Below are positions 26,101 to 38,415 of a stretch of 64,000 nt of DNA, piece by piece. Origin of the DNA: Opisthorchis felineus (Eukaryota > Platyhelminthes > Trematoda > Opisthorchiida > Opisthorchiidae); the NCBI GenBank assembly GCA_004794785.1, contig SJOL01007640.1, positions 741,733 through 805,732 on the forward strand, in the 5' to 3' direction. The translations under genes and the position numbers were made by a program. A model generated the notes under the pieces. That model was not told the DNA's origin. It did no database searches and saw nothing but the letters and a program-made list of their open reading frames with translations. The first letter of the stretch is position 1. Every line of letters starts with the position of its first letter.

Positions 26101-29100
26101 ATCCCACATCGTCTTGGCCGCAACAACGGCTCTTCATCCGGCACTGATAGCCTAAGACATCTCAAAATCAGCCTCCAAGCCTCAACAACCGTTCTGTCTG
26201 GCTGCTTCTGATGTTGAGACTATGAAGCAAGCAGGACAACAAGCTGCTGCCGCCCTCACCTTGGACTCGGCCAACATTTCTACGTGCTGCATATTAGAAA
26301 CAAGAGTAGAAGTTGCAAGCACAATGGTTGAGCTAACTGCCCCATCACTCCCCACTCACTTCCGGCTAAGCATCCTCAGCAATCCAGAGGCCGCTGTGGC
26401 AGGATGTACAGAGGTCGGCATTGCCTTAAGTCACCGAAAGAAGGAACCTTGAACCTTGGAGAAATGTTCCGCAGGTCATGAACATAATCCAACCCGACTA
26501 ACCGTCAGACGTCGAGTGAAACTTAGCGTTTCTGCCCCAACCGTCAGGCCTGATTGACACGAAACGCTAAGAAAATTGAAGAGGTGCAGAAAGCCGAGAA
26601 TATTTAAAGATTTTTCAGCTGATCCGCTTAACCGCTCTCAGAAACCGCATGTGAGTAAATCCATTAAGGATCAAACTTGGGTGATCATCTTGAATAAAGA
26701 AGGACGCCCCGGCCGCTAGGCCAAGCACACTGAACAGAAATTACTGTGGGCAACTGATGCCACTTAGTCGGATGCTTGAACTAAATTAGAAGGCCGAACG
26801 GCAAACCTGGACCGCGTTATGACCCCAGAGGTATATAATCGCATATGTTCTCTCAAGCGCTACCGTGCACTTGGTAATGGCGACCTCCCACACGCATTGT
26901 TTAAGGATTGCTTGAAGGGCTTAGTCAGCATATACCTGTCCTGTTTGCGTCCATTTTGGAAAACCAGACCGTCCCACAACAAGACTCTTGATGTCGCTTG
27001 CCTTTCGTTTTTTTAAGTGTCCTATGAAGCAATGACTCGAGAAAAGCTTTTTTCTATCTTGTAAGTTGCATTTATTCCGACCGCAATGTGAAAAATGAGG
27101 CCAGCACACAAACCTCAGAGGCTCTGATCATGTTTTGTAATTTGAGACACCCATAGTGGCAAAGTAGCATATCTCCGAATATCAAGTGACGTTCGCATCA
27201 GGCTACATTAGGTGCTGTTATGTTGTATGATTGTGTGGCCACTTCCGGCAGTAGAACTAAGACTTCTTCAGGTCTTTGACAGCCGTTGTGTCGAAGCTAG
27301 AGTTCCCTGAGCTTATGCTGGCGAATCCGCAACGAGGCATTCAGAAAAAGTGTTTGGTTGTGCAACAGAAGCCTAAACTGAAGAATGTGTCGAGTGCAAA
27401 CTTCTGTGGTTGTTTGGTTCAACTATTTGTTTTTTAAATTTTGAATGTTCTATAGCGATACACCGTCCAAAAACAGAAACTGGGCCGGAACTATGAGACA
27501 CTTTACATTTTCAAATCGGTATCAAATCTATGTAATTGCACTACCTCTAATTAAACACTACCAGCGTAAAAGTCCAGACACTCCTATTTGAGTGATGTTT
27601 ACAGTGGCGCAACACTACCGAATTAAAAAGAGTATAACAGAGATTTATCGAGCCTCAACAAGAAACAAGAATTTTTGAAAGGGTTTTTATCCAGTTTCAA
27701 AAATTTGGCGGTTGATTTTGTCCATCAAGCGCTTCAGCGTTTAGTGTTTAGTACTGTTAAGCCCTTTACTGAAATCGACAAGCATTGTGTCAACAGAGAT
27801 TGTGAATATACTCGGCTTGCCCAATTCACAAACCCATCAAAAGGTTTGCGATACAACAAAAAATGCATTCTTCTAATCGGTTTTGTTTTTGTTGAACTTT
27901 ACGTTACGTTGAACTGTAGATAAATAGTTTACTCTTCTGTTATCTGGCTTGCAAGAATCGATAACCTTATCGGTCAATAGCCGAAAGAATCAAGTCTGTC
28001 ACGGCTCGTGCAAAGGGATTTTGCAATAACCACCGTTCAGTCTTTAAAAGCAAAGTTCATTGATGACATGGTAAGGGTGCTACCGGATGTACCAGCTCTG
28101 GGTGCTGCATTATCAGCGTTTTCTCAAGGCGCTTTATAAACAAACACGCGCCGAACGAGGCATAGTACCAGGCTTTACTTGCTTTTTTCGCAAGACCTAT
28201 ACTAAGGTTTTAAGCTGTTTGAAAAATTCAGTCAACGCACTTTCCAAACAACGCTTTTTGTCTCGCCAGTTAAAGAACTTGGCTTATCTAATTGGCGAAA
28301 CCGAAGCCTTGTGCGGCCAGATTTCACCCTAATGAGTCCATTACATCTTTGGCTGGCATATCCTTGAAGTGCTGCAGCCTAATATAGTTCAAAAATGCAC
28401 TAATTTTATGCTTATTATATCGCCAGTGATCACATTGGTGGGCTTGCAAGATCCAGCACAGAGACTAGGAATGCTAAGTGGCTATTCAGTAACCCACTGG
28501 AGGGGTTTGTCAGTCGCCAGTGTTTGTGCCGGATGAAATAATGGGTCCCACAAAATCTCTAGATAACTGCTTACGTGGATTTACACAAGGTTATGTGCAT
28601 AATTTGACTTTGTTGGTGCAACATTCAGCAACTATAGAAATTTGCTTCTCCATTTGCCATGAAAAGTGCCATCTTCATTTTGTAAGTTATTAGTCACTTA
28701 GGCGCGACCTTTTGCTTTCAGATAATTACAATTTACTGTGACGTCGTGTATCATCTGAGGCAAATAGTGTGACAAGTTTCGGAAACAGCATGCAATTTGT
28801 GACCACTTTAGATGGCTTTCGGATCTAGCGCCAATCTAGAGCCGGACGGACGTTAGTTATCTGATAAGTCACCCACATAGCGTTTGAGGTAATAAAATTA
28901 CAAGCCAAAATGTAATTTGACAGTCCGAACGATTGCATTAAGCCGCATTCCAGGAACAAAAAACAGTGAGAAGTGCACCACTTTCAAATCCGCTGCGTTG
29001 TAACACTTACCCGGAAATTTTATATTGTCCGCGTGAGTTGTCAGGTGGCCGTGATGCAGAAGCATGCGGACAAACAGTGCCATAGCTCTCTCTCTGTCAC

Positions 29101-31024
29101 CTTGTAGATCACAACAAATGAACACAAAGTCGGACCAGAGGACCAACATTTTCATAATGCCTCTATTCAGGCGCATTTTAGCGACATTCTAATTTGTTTC
29201 GGCAGTCAAAGAATCAAATCTACATGGAAAATTTTCTATTTGGCATGAGTGTATCTTTTTTTAGCAAGAAAAGCTCCTAAGACGGATAAGTAAGTCCAGC
29301 AACTGTGTGTTCACACCGAATTTTTCTGATGAACACATGTTGCTACATAGGAAAGATGAGAAATTCAGTATTTTTATCTTCCATTCTTCCACAGCGCAAT
29401 CAACAGAGGTCACTTCGACTAGTCTTTGTATGCTCACGCATTATTTTTCTTTTTAAGATACCTAACCTTGAGCTGACAATATATCAAAACGTTTTGCTGA
29501 ACCGAGTCTGAACTTGTCACTCCGGTCATACAAGTTGAATCCCTTTTCAATCAGGTGTTCTAGAACGGGAGCTCGCCAATTTACCACGTATTTGGTTTCC
29601 CTTAACACTAATTAGTCCCTGAGCAACTAAGAAACAGGCACTGCAGATCTCATATACAAAGATAAACTCCGTTACAATCATGTAGACTCTCAGAAAGTAT
29701 GCATAGCATCGTCGTAAGGTATATCCCCCAGTTAACCTGAAATTCCTTCTAAACTTTTGAGTGAAGCTTATCAGCCAAGCATACTTTCATGAACTTTAAA
29801 TGCTTTGATGAAAAAGTTTGAATTGTGCAGAATGAAATCTCTCATCGCACTGCCGTACATCCATTAATAATGTTTGAATGAAACACATCCCATTTCCCCT
29901 GCCTATTTACATTTGCTTTTCAAGAAATGTTCTAAACCGAACGAAATCTAAAGGACAAAACTGAAGGTGAACAGCAACATCACTTTCATTTTTAAGCGTG
30001 TGGCTCTCTAAGTGACCTAGTTTGAAGGCTGTACAAAAACAGTATCCTTGATGGTTTCATATCATTTTATCCACCCTGGTGATGAACGACTGCACAACCG
30101 AGACCGTTGTCCGTGAGCAGTATCTCAAAGGACTGAAAGATACCGGCCGGTTTGGAACTTCTGAAACATTCTGCTTTCGATTCTGCTGAAGCTGAGCTTT
30201 GTGAACCACCGCCTTCGACGACAAACATCATCGCCATAATGAAAGGGAGGCAACGGGCCTAGTAAAGAATATGCCTTCTGTTCTGCAGGACACAGTGGCG
30301 GTAGCAAAGTCAACTAAAACTCAGCCCAGTGGGTAGTGAAATATGGTCTTTATTCCGTGTAAGCAACACTTCTTACGTGCACAGGGAACAAGGTGGAACC
30401 GTGTGTTTGCATGACTCTATGAAGCCCAAAGAAGTTTTCAAACACCCTAGGCTTCCTTACTTTTAACAATTACCGCACTTCTTACTGCCAGCCCTTGATG
30501 AAAACATGGTTATTCAATCGTCGACAAACGCACACAATGCCATATTACGTGGAAATACTTGGGATGATAAAAACTCCAGGATTCTGATGTGTTTTCCGCA
30601 CTGCGAATGGCACCTACAGAGTTTATATACTTCACCAAAATGATACACAGCCGTGCATTTTCTAGCAGTCCGAGCGGCATTAATGTGTCAGACGTGTACG
30701 TAGTAAATATCCGATTTTCTCAATAGCTTTGGACGAATGATGCAAAGAAAGTGAATGATAGGAACTTAAAAATTCTTCTTGATGATGTGTGAAAATATAT
30801 GGGAAATGATCAACATTTGATAGGAATGCACGGGGCATTTTTACGTGAAACGAATCCAACGTGAACGCGATGTATAGAGTGGTCAAATTCTCACCTTTGT
30901 GCTGTGCACATAGGGGTGTAAAGTCATAAACTTTACCCAAGTATGATACCCAACAGTCTTGGGCCCTATCATGAAGAAGTACATCCTTTGGCGTGTAATA
31001 TCGCTTTTTTGTTCTCACTTTCAT
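17149..31024 (-). CDS. CYB5D1: Cytochrome b5 domain-containing protein 1
   Basis: Three coding exons join in phase to 639 bp (212 residues; the human protein is about 228). Exon 1 (31024-30895) starts at an ATG and ends CACAAAG|GTGAG. Exon 2 (21356-21061) follows TTATCTTCAG and ends GAG|GTAAGT. Exon 3 (17361-17149) follows GGTAACAG and ends in TAG. Residues 9-43 carry the family start ([26 protein letters not shown]). Residues 56-75 hold [20 protein letters not shown]. The C-terminus keeps [11 protein letters not shown] and [10 protein letters not shown], family signatures. Introns are 9.5 and 3.7 kb. The classical HPGG heme motif of cytochrome b5 is absent, as in vertebrate CYB5D1, while the later His (residue 73) is kept. 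The family is known as a radial-spoke-associated factor for ciliary beating, which fits a ciliated flatworm larva. Both introns contain retroelement debris and antisense exon candidates. Confidence 0.93.
17859..18112 (+). CDS. Candidate exon pair antisense inside CYB5D1 intron 2 (unknown product)
   Basis: An open frame begins after a strong acceptor (TTTTCTCCTGCAG, 17846-17858). It reaches 17972 ([17 protein letters not shown]), then resumes at 18009 after CTCCATCTCAG and runs to a good donor (GCTG|GTAAGTTTT). The second part reads [18 protein letters not shown] then [16 protein letters not shown]. Between them lies a 36 bp GT...AG segment carrying one in-frame TGA. This is either a micro-intron or a nonsense mutation in one continuous frame, because 36 is a multiple of three. 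The second half has a double-stranded-RNA-binding-domain flavour, but I would not assign a family. Further exons were not found. Confidence 0.4.
18295..18372 (+). repeat. RTE 3'-tail remnant
   Basis: The stretch GTATGGCAGTTAGGCATCAC, TTGAACACTGGTATTGTGCT, then GTCGTTGATGTTGATTATG matches the tails of the RTE copies ending at 12700 and 58260. Only the last roughly 75 bases are present, so this is a severely 5'-truncated insertion within CYB5D1 intron 2. Confidence 0.55.
18373..20020. other. CYB5D1 intron 2, nothing firm
   Basis: This is intronic sequence relative to the minus-strand CYB5D1. I see short frames only, with no splice-bordered coding candidates and no recognisable repeat. Confidence 0.4.
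20021..20123. repeat. Dispersed repeat, copy 1 (partner at 48205-48305)
   Basis: About 100 bases are shared with 48205-48305. Ordered blocks are CTGAACCT, TTTATGATGTTC, TGCTGCAC, TTCAGTTG and CCCAGATATCGCA/TCCAGATGTCACA. The order, spacing and orientation agree, so this is a real interspersed family. Its identity is unknown; in reverse complement the 20 kb copy has a short open frame ending [11 protein letters not shown]. Confidence 0.55.
21555..22113 (-). mobile_element. Penelope-like retroelement, N-terminal ORF fragment
   Basis: On the minus strand a basic, Lys/Arg/Ser-rich frame runs from 22113 to about 21879 (with [18 protein letters not shown] and [10 protein letters not shown]). It continues after a frameshift as [37 protein letters not shown], then about 60 further residues with two breaks. 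The [19 protein letters not shown] block is characteristic of the region just before the reverse transcriptase core of fluke Penelope-like elements. The RT core and GIY-YIG endonuclease are not present here. The fragment lies in CYB5D1 intron 1. I first read the 5' part as a host exon, because GTACGT follows it, and rejected that. Confidence 0.55.
22114..24803. other. CYB5D1 intron 1, unassigned
   Basis: No supported feature. A plus-strand acidic frame at 22131-22260 ([19 protein letters not shown]) looks protein-like but has no credible donor. A minus-strand frame at 24308-24039 is similarly unsupported. Confidence 0.35.
24804..25090 (-). CDS. Candidate two-exon 3' end of a nested minus-strand gene (unknown)
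   Basis: An exon at 25090-25012 follows a strong acceptor (AATTTTACGCAG), reads [20 protein letters not shown] then LSPHSA, and ends at GCAG|GTGGGT in phase 1. A second exon at 24946 follows CATTCTTTAG. It continues in phase as [20 protein letters not shown] and [15 protein letters not shown], reaching a TGA at 24806-24804 or splicing again at CTG|GTACAC (24843). The phase agreement supports a real pair, but I recognise no family. It lies wholly inside CYB5D1 intron 1 on the same strand, and its entry phase is incompatible with CYB5D1 exon 1. Confidence 0.35.
25201..25358 (+). CDS. Candidate terminal exon, plus strand (unknown)
   Basis: After the acceptor TATAATGTAG a frame of about 52 codons reads [34 protein letters not shown], then a Trp/Lys/Glu-rich end before a TAA. 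The composition is protein-like and the start is splice-bordered. No upstream exon of matching phase was identified. It overlaps the territory of the minus-strand candidate at 24804-25090, so at least one of the two may be false. Confidence 0.3.
25535..27425 (+). mobile_element. RTE-like non-LTR retrotransposon, 5' UTR to C-terminus, RT core deleted
   Basis: This is the most 5'-complete RTE copy. The leader (25535-26150) matches the short derivative at 12265. The endonuclease start (26220-26450) reads [20 protein letters not shown], then [15 protein letters not shown]. The rest of the endonuclease is missing. A linker (about 26490-26720) matches 57040-57240. Positions 26819-27010 correspond to the beginning of the RT domain ([20 protein letters not shown]). 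After about 100 unrelated bases, the C-terminal region (27115-27420) matches 57525-57800. The RT palm with its YADD box is absent. Several stop codons show it is dead. It lies in CYB5D1 intron 1, antisense to that gene. Confidence 0.7.
27426..30894. other. CYB5D1 intron 1, unassigned
   Basis: AT-rich sequence. Two plus-strand frames (27675-27923 and 28087-28332) and a minus-strand frame (29176-28898, with [20 protein letters not shown]) look mildly protein-like and may be eroded transposon sequence. None has a recognisable motif or good splice borders. Confidence 0.35.
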
Positions 31025-34000
31025 TGCTTCAAAAAGCCGCGCTTCTGTCACCACAGCATTTCCTCAAGGTCAAGTGATGAATTAGGTCCACAGGAACTAC
31101 ACTAATTGTGGAGGCCGGCAAATCACGTAAAAGTGAACTACCGTCGGATGTCCTGCACACATAGGCTCCATGTAACACAATTCATAGAAAAAGTAAAACA
31201 ATTTATGTGGGCTTCTGGGTGAAATATGTTTGACTGTTTGCGAGTTCACGCGATTACATGCCCATTGATGCACGGGTGTGGAGTTGTAGACTACTTTCTA
31301 CCGGGTAGAACGAAACGGCCTTTACCAGTCGTCAAAGTTAACGCGCTTCCCATAAAAGGCAGCTACAGAAAGTGGTGGGCAGCGCTGTCTCCTAATTCTG
31401 TTGTGTTTTACATACGCACTAGCAACTAGGTGAGTTGCCAGAAATGTCGCAGGCATTATTATAACGTGGGATTACGCAATGGTTTACAAACCGCCACCAG
31501 GAAAGCTGTTGCTGCTTGCAAGCATATGCTCCGCCCGTGAACGGTTTCTTATCGTTTCTGCACTCGTTGTCGTTAAGGCGAAAGACGAAGAACGGCATAG
31601 ACAAACCACTTTTAAAACTGCTTAGGTCGGTCTCAGTCCCCCACAAGGGCCTGTTGTCAAACGAGTAAAGATCGGTCGATTCTAAGTGCCACGTTGAAGA
31701 ATTGATCAGAAGTTGATGGGGCAATCCCAGTCTCCCTTTTGTGCTGCCTTTCTGTATCCCTCACAAACGAAGGGCGGTAATGCGTCAAAAAACAAAGTTC
31801 ATTATGAGGATGTTGCAAGAGAGCTGAGGGAGTACAGAAACACAGAAAGAATGATTGCGGGAAAAGTATGAAATGCGGAAACTACTAATAAGTAACCGAG
31901 GCAAATATGCTCCTTAGTGAACTTGGAGGAACCACGAAGCAGCATGCATCAAATATTCCCTCAAAAGCAAAAATCCCTATATCTATTGATAACACTTGAG
32001 GACGTTTGGCCGGGTGGGTGAGGGCGCCATCAAAAATTTTATGTTTCGACAGACATTGAGCTACGTTCGTCCGAAATCTGCATTCAGGAGATGTTTATAC
32101 CTGACGGACAACACGTTTGTAGTCGTAACCGTTACCCTTCCGCCTAATTACCTCTCCAATCGATGTCGCACCTGCACCTACTATCTCCATCCTGTGTTGT
32201 CTGTCTCACAGTCACGCATCAACATCGCGACATGATTACGACCTTGACGAACAACATGTCAACAGCATGTCCACTCCAGTTTCGTGACTTCTTGAAGGAC
32301 GCCATGTGATTACCCATTATTGTTTTGACGCTCCACTTGCACTGCAGCGACCTATATGAGGACAGAACACGGTCAACCACGCACACGCATCACGCGCACT
32401 TCAGAAAGTGGTCCGGCTCAACATACAAGCACAGCGCGCCTCAACTGCACGTCGTAGTGGATCTTGGATCTAACATCAGCGAACTCGGGCCACGGACAAC
32501 AAGGAACAAGTGAGGCGATAATATTGCCAACAGAGCACTACCTGCATCCGGCCTCTCTTCATTCAACCTCACCAAGGACCTAACAAACTGAAAGGTCTTC
32601 CCAATTTTGTATGTTTCATTTTTTCCATTGTATTTATATTCATAAAGTGCACCTAACTTTGTAATCTATTTAACCGTAATACTCAAACCCTAGTAGCATC
32701 TCTCGCTTCTGATATTCGAGCTCAACGTCTATTTACTACAGCACTAATATCGTCCTGAAGATATCAACCGATTTGCTTGAAAGAATTTTGCTTTCACCTC
32801 ACACTTCGCGGCCTCTTACCCAGTGGAAGAAAAAACCTGATGATGATAGAAACTTTTATTGCCAACGACCTTCCTAAGAAACGGAGCCCGTACGGGCACG
32901 GCACATTCTGCATGCGACCAAAAATAGCCCTGAAAATGGGTAGACATTCCTCGGGTTTAGGAATGATTCATGATCGTCCGCATCTCGCTTAACCCTAGTG
33001 TCTACATTAACCTCCACAAGTTGCCTGTATGGCTGAAATCAAGATCACGCGCCTTCACCACGCTTCTCGGTGGTAACGTGTCCATACTCGTATTATCCGG
33101 GATGCGGACGGTTGCTTCTTTATCTTTACCCAAACTCCATTACTTCTACCTAATGAGCGGCAACACACCGTTTGTCGTCCATTTAACTCGCCGATGTAGC
33201 CAATGTTGACAATCCCTGGGAGCTAGATCTCCCGGGGATTGTCAATCACTCCCAAGCAAAATGCCAGTGTTTAGGATGGACAGTTTGGATCTCTCAGTAG
33301 GTCACCAAGGCAAAAAATGCTCGAAGTTGGTCCAAGAACTGAACCTAATGGGAGCCCGCTAGCGTATAATTCGTGGAACTGGCTAACCGATTTCCAGTAA
33401 GGAAGGAGGTAATTTTTCTTATTATTCTCTAAGATGCCCTTAGTAGTACTAAAGCAAGGCAACTGGATCGATGGTTATAAGGATTTGCGAATTACCTTGA
33501 CAGAGGCCGTCCTCCAGCGTAGTAACAGCTTTCCCTGCCCTAAGAGCTGGCCTTTCAAAGGGCCGTTTATTACGGCCGTCACCGCAGTAGTTATTGTTCA
33601 TAATGCTGATGGTGCCACACCACTATACTCTATGTGGACCTACCCAGATGTTTCAGTGGTCTCTAGGTTAACCGTTGGGTTTGCATTTCCGTCTACGGCT
33701 TCTCCAGTACTTACTGGCCTATCAATGTTCGACTGGGAAAAGTTGAGAAATGCCATCGAGGTGCCTGTAACCTTCTTCGGGAGTCGCATCTTATATTGCA
33801 CCCCGGAACAACGGTGAATCATCCGGAAAACTTGTATAGCTCCCCAGCAACTTCGGCAAAATCAGTTATTTATAGGAGAGGTGTTTTTAACACGTCTCTT
33901 GGGCATTTTGATGCTCATTACTGTTCATTACTGCGGCTTTTGGCAACCACCATCATTGAGTACACGAGTGAGTCGGGTGATATCAGAAGGCTGTTTCTGT

Positions 34001-37000
34001 ACACTCAGTTTGTCTAGTGCATTCTCCGAAGGCCCGTGTGATATCGGGTCACGCAATAAACATAGAACCTTTGTGGAATGTGACACACCCGGACTTGCAC
34101 TCATCTCGTTTTCCGTGAGCACTGGTCTCAAATTTCTATCCATCAGTTTTTCTTTTATTGAACGCATGATGAACCAGGAAATAGTCTAGCTTAGCTTGGA
34201 CGTTTCAGCTTTCCGGACCTGCCAGACCAGTGCAGGCTGATGGAATGGACAGAGAAGGCGTTTTTCAAATGGCGGGACTGTTTATGCTTTTTAGTGTATT
34301 TCTCAAGGACAAAAGTTCCTAACCAACAACATTCCGGCGTTTGCACTGCGCCCAACGTATCCGTATATACATAGCCCTGAATACCTTGCCTACTAACAAA
34401 CGATAACCAGAGGCGTCAGTCAGAACACGACCGTTCTGAAAGCAGCACCAATTATCATGTAATTGTCAGGAATGGGAGCTACCAGTGAATGTGTTAGGGG
34501 TTTCGGGGTTTTTGGGGACAAAAGTGGAGTGGAACATTATGTGAAGTTCAGGCGAATAAACGGGTGATCCCAGGTGAACAAATTTTGGATGCGGTATGCT
34601 GTAACACCCGGAAAACGGTTGTCGATGGATAACTACGCATCTCACTGTTTATCGGATGGAGGGCTATTGCAGACCAAAACCACCAACACTTTATTTTCTC
34701 CGTTTTTGGAACTCAGAACGTCATCTATACATTCTATAAAAAATATCACAAAGCCTAAAACGTTCCGCTACGAGAAGCACTTTCCCCTCGTCATTGCTTC
34801 CACTTCCTCCAATCCGGTATGCAGTGTGACCTTCAGAATGAGTGCTCCGTTGGTATATCAATGCCGCATCACTTGACAGTTGCAACAATTACCTGGAAAT
34901 CATTCACTGATGTGCTCACCTCCGAAGCACTTTTGTTGATCCTGCATGCCATGTCATGAGGTGCTTTTAGTGCGATTGATACCTTATTACTGCCACCCCC
35001 GAGCGTCCGTGAGGCAAAGCCTCCCAAGCATTACACCCGAAGGCTCGCAGTGTTTATATCTGGCCACTTAGTGTCTGACGGCTGCGTTCACAAAATTCAC
35101 GCAATCTAATTGGGCCCACGCATGAACATTTCGGGATCGAATGGCTCACACTCACTTCGGCTGTCAGGCTGTCGGGATCACGCCGTGATCTCAGCTCGCA
35201 CGTGGCTGAAATGGAGTGCGTCATCTACCATATTTGTATCGGCAAAAAGACTTTCATTTCAGGATGAAGGCCCCAGGTAGATCGGGAGCTTTGATGAGAT
35301 TATTTGGTCTGCATCTTTGTAGACAAAAAATTGGCACATTCTCCATAGGTTGTTGCACGCAGTCCTGATATCTATTTTGTCCTTATTCAATCCACACCAG
35401 TATCGTAGGGTGGGCTCCTACGCGCAAACAGCTCTTAAGCCCATGATGGAGCGCTGCAAGATCCAGCCTACCTGACCGGAGAATACTTGGCCAGAGGATC
35501 GGTCCGCCAGCATATTACCATCTAAGAACTCACCGACATGTCGAACAAAAATATTCTTCGTCCAGCCGTATAGCGGTACCTACGGAATGCCAACAGCAAA
35601 TGATGCGTCCAGAAGTCGTCCAAATTTGTTGAATATTATAATTTCAAACATTTTATTCGTTGTGCTGTGGGCGGTTTCCTGGCTCCTACTGGTTTTCCAG
35701 ACCAAAATGCCTGAAGGTAGGTAACAAAACGATAACGTAGTGGAAACCTCGTCGTTGGCTCAATGAATAAGCTGGGTGCCAAAAATCGATTCCAACAGCT
35801 CCAAGAACGAAGTTAAAGCGTCGGTTTTTGTTGCATCAGCAAACACAACAAGACTGGTCAAGTTATTGGCGCCGAGAATTGATGCCTACATGCTATTAGC
35901 CAAAGCAGTCAGGCATTCTGCTCCGCGGACACCGAGTTCATCTTCGGCTCAATTACTTGTCATGCTATTAGGCTTCTTCTAAAGATTGTGGACCAGTTCA
36001 CATATCGGTTCACAGCTTCTGATCTTTATTTGTTCAAGGGAAGCAAACCAAGGATTATGCTACTGAACAGAATAGATGAGGTTGCTGATGTGACATTGTG
36101 TACCATCATCGAATATCCGCGCCTTCTCGGTCACTCACCACTTTAAAAATGTGTGTGCATGTGGTCGACCCTAATGTCCCACACGGACCGGCTGAAAAGA
36201 GAGAAAAACTTCTCCGTACTACTAACGTCCTGGTCGGTGGCCTTATGCCTGTTTCTTCCTCTTTAAACGCCACAAGGTTGCCGGATAGCACGACCAAGTG
36301 GATAAATCAGCGTACGTGTCCAACCCAAAAGCTGCAGGTGACGTCAAACCACAGTACAACACACAAGTCGGGAGCAGGCATAGCTTCGGTAACACCTACG
36401 GATGATTTCGACCGCAGGAAGATTTTTGCGGTAGTGTACATCAAAGACATTTCAGTCCTCCTGCAGCCCCGTGCGTGTTTTGTGTTGCAGCTGTTCTGCA
36501 AACGCAATTGGAAGCAAATTAGTAAACTCGAGTAAAAGTGACAGGAAATTAAGCTTGCAGTTCTTTCAAGTGTTAAGCTAAAATGAGTTGATGATATAAG
36601 CTTACACATAGGTTTAATTTGCCTCATATCCGGAGTCATGTATTGTTTGAAGTCTTGCTCCAAGGAAGAGTTCATTGGATTCAATTATGCCATGTAGCTG
36701 CATTTTATCGGAATACCCATTATTGCCGCTTACACTTCCAAGCGCACGACGCCAGGCGGCTATATCGCGGACGCTTTAAACCCGCAGTACCTGCCTAAGG
36801 GCCCGCTGCGGCACCATGCGCCCACATGTTTTGGCCCGCTTAACAACGCACGAAAGCGACAGCAGTGGTGCGCAAACTGGCAGGGCACAACAATCGATCA
36901 AATATTCGGTATGTGTTTTGGGTGCCATAATGTTTAGAAAATCTAATAATGATAATGCCTATCCCCAAATGGTCAGTGGCTTGTCGTCCGGCACGATCGT

Positions 37001-38089
37001 AATAGTACAGTCGGAATAAGGGCACAAACATATTCCCTTTGACAATGCAAATGGCACAACCACCAACCCATCGCTACGCGCCACTAAGCTCCCAAATAGG
37101 GCACTGATGATGTCACCTTGATTGGTGATGAAGCGTTTGCAATCAAGTTGCTCAGCTCAGCGAACAAGCTAACGACGACCGACCAGCAAAAGGTAATGTA
37201 TGATGACCCCGGTTCTGTTGCTTATTTTGCTGACCCAATCGCCATTGGCTACAGCTTTTGAATTTGTTCAGTGGTCTGCTGTCATACTCATGCCGGGAAT
37301 ACCAGCTTGAGTGTCAAGTCATTTACTGGATAATTGTGGAGTAATGTAAATGAAAGTTATGGAAATCGGTGCCTGAAAAGGGCGATGGGGTCCCTTATAT
37401 CTGCAACGGCTTGGTTCTGGGCTGAGAAGAAAAGGCCTGGCTCACGAAGCGCGTTGGGCCGGCTTCGGAACAATGACTCAACACTGCGTTTCTCGAAAAC
37501 GTGTGGTGTAAGCTTTTGAGACTTGGGAGGTGTCTGAATCTCCTATGCCTTGCTGCTGAAACTCCTCTCTCAAGAAGGCGACTGTTGAATACGATACGTA
37601 GGTGCGACGGTGTTTTACGGATCTCGGTATAAATGTGCTTTCATCAGGGACAGAAATCTGAATCGCGCTTTCTGATACGGGAAGCTATAATGGGTTTTTT
37701 GAGGAAACATAAATGACGATCTGGGGTTCCGCCGACAGAACAGGAGGACATCGGTGCGAACCGCAAATATTTGGTGGAATTTGGTCTTTATTTTGGCTCC
37801 TTTCGGGAATGACGGTGTTTGCATGGAGATACGGTGAAGATGATACTAAAGGACTGAAATTCTAAAAACCTATTGGAGCTCCTAGCTCATCAAGCTAGAG
37901 AGTCGGCGGAGGAGTACAGTCAGCAGGGGAAATTGATCATCCTGGAATGTTTTGTAAGGTGAAGTGAGAGATATTTCTCCTTTGTTCAGAGTTCATATTT
38001 CTAAGTGCAAATACGGTTCATCACAAATGAGTTTGATCACCAAGCTCAAGAAGTGAAAATTCACTGGACACTTTTAACATGAACGCCAA
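31025..38089. other. Upstream of CYB5D1; unassigned, possibly old repeats
   Basis: This is 7 kb with no gene I can support. GC is higher from about 32.0 to 37.1 kb, with medium-length frames on both strands (33434-33817 plus, 36098-36535 plus, 36684-36307 minus). These may be decayed transposon sequence; none carries a family motif. An inverted pair (GATCTCCCGGGGATTGTCA near 33227 versus GACAATCCCTGGGAGCTAG near 33209) forms a small hairpin. Confidence 0.35.
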
Positions 38090-38415
38090 GTCAGCAGATA
38101 ACCTGTCACGAAGAGGCTGGCATTTGTTGTCGCGGAAATGAGTTGGATACATTGTGCGTTGGAGTCATGCATTCAAGAAGACGGTCTAAGGGCGGATAGC
38201 TTCTGAGCCCAAGATTCAGCATAGTACTACTACACAAAGTCTTGTGGTCTCTGAGCACGGATTCACGGATTGATACACAGGATCGAGGCTTTTGCCCAAG
38301 TTTCCCGGGTCGGTTGTGTTCTTGTCGTTCAGCGGCTGTCGTACACTTGAAAGGCACAAGCGAAAAAAGGGTGTAGCACTGCTCTTTAAGTTCTCAGCGC
38401 GGGGCAGTGTGTTTG

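Noticed and set aside
30680..31054. Unspliced 124-codon frame as the CYB5D1 first exon in full
   Set aside because: Homology ends at the GTGAG donor at 30894; the rest is intron read-through, and the ATG is at 31024.
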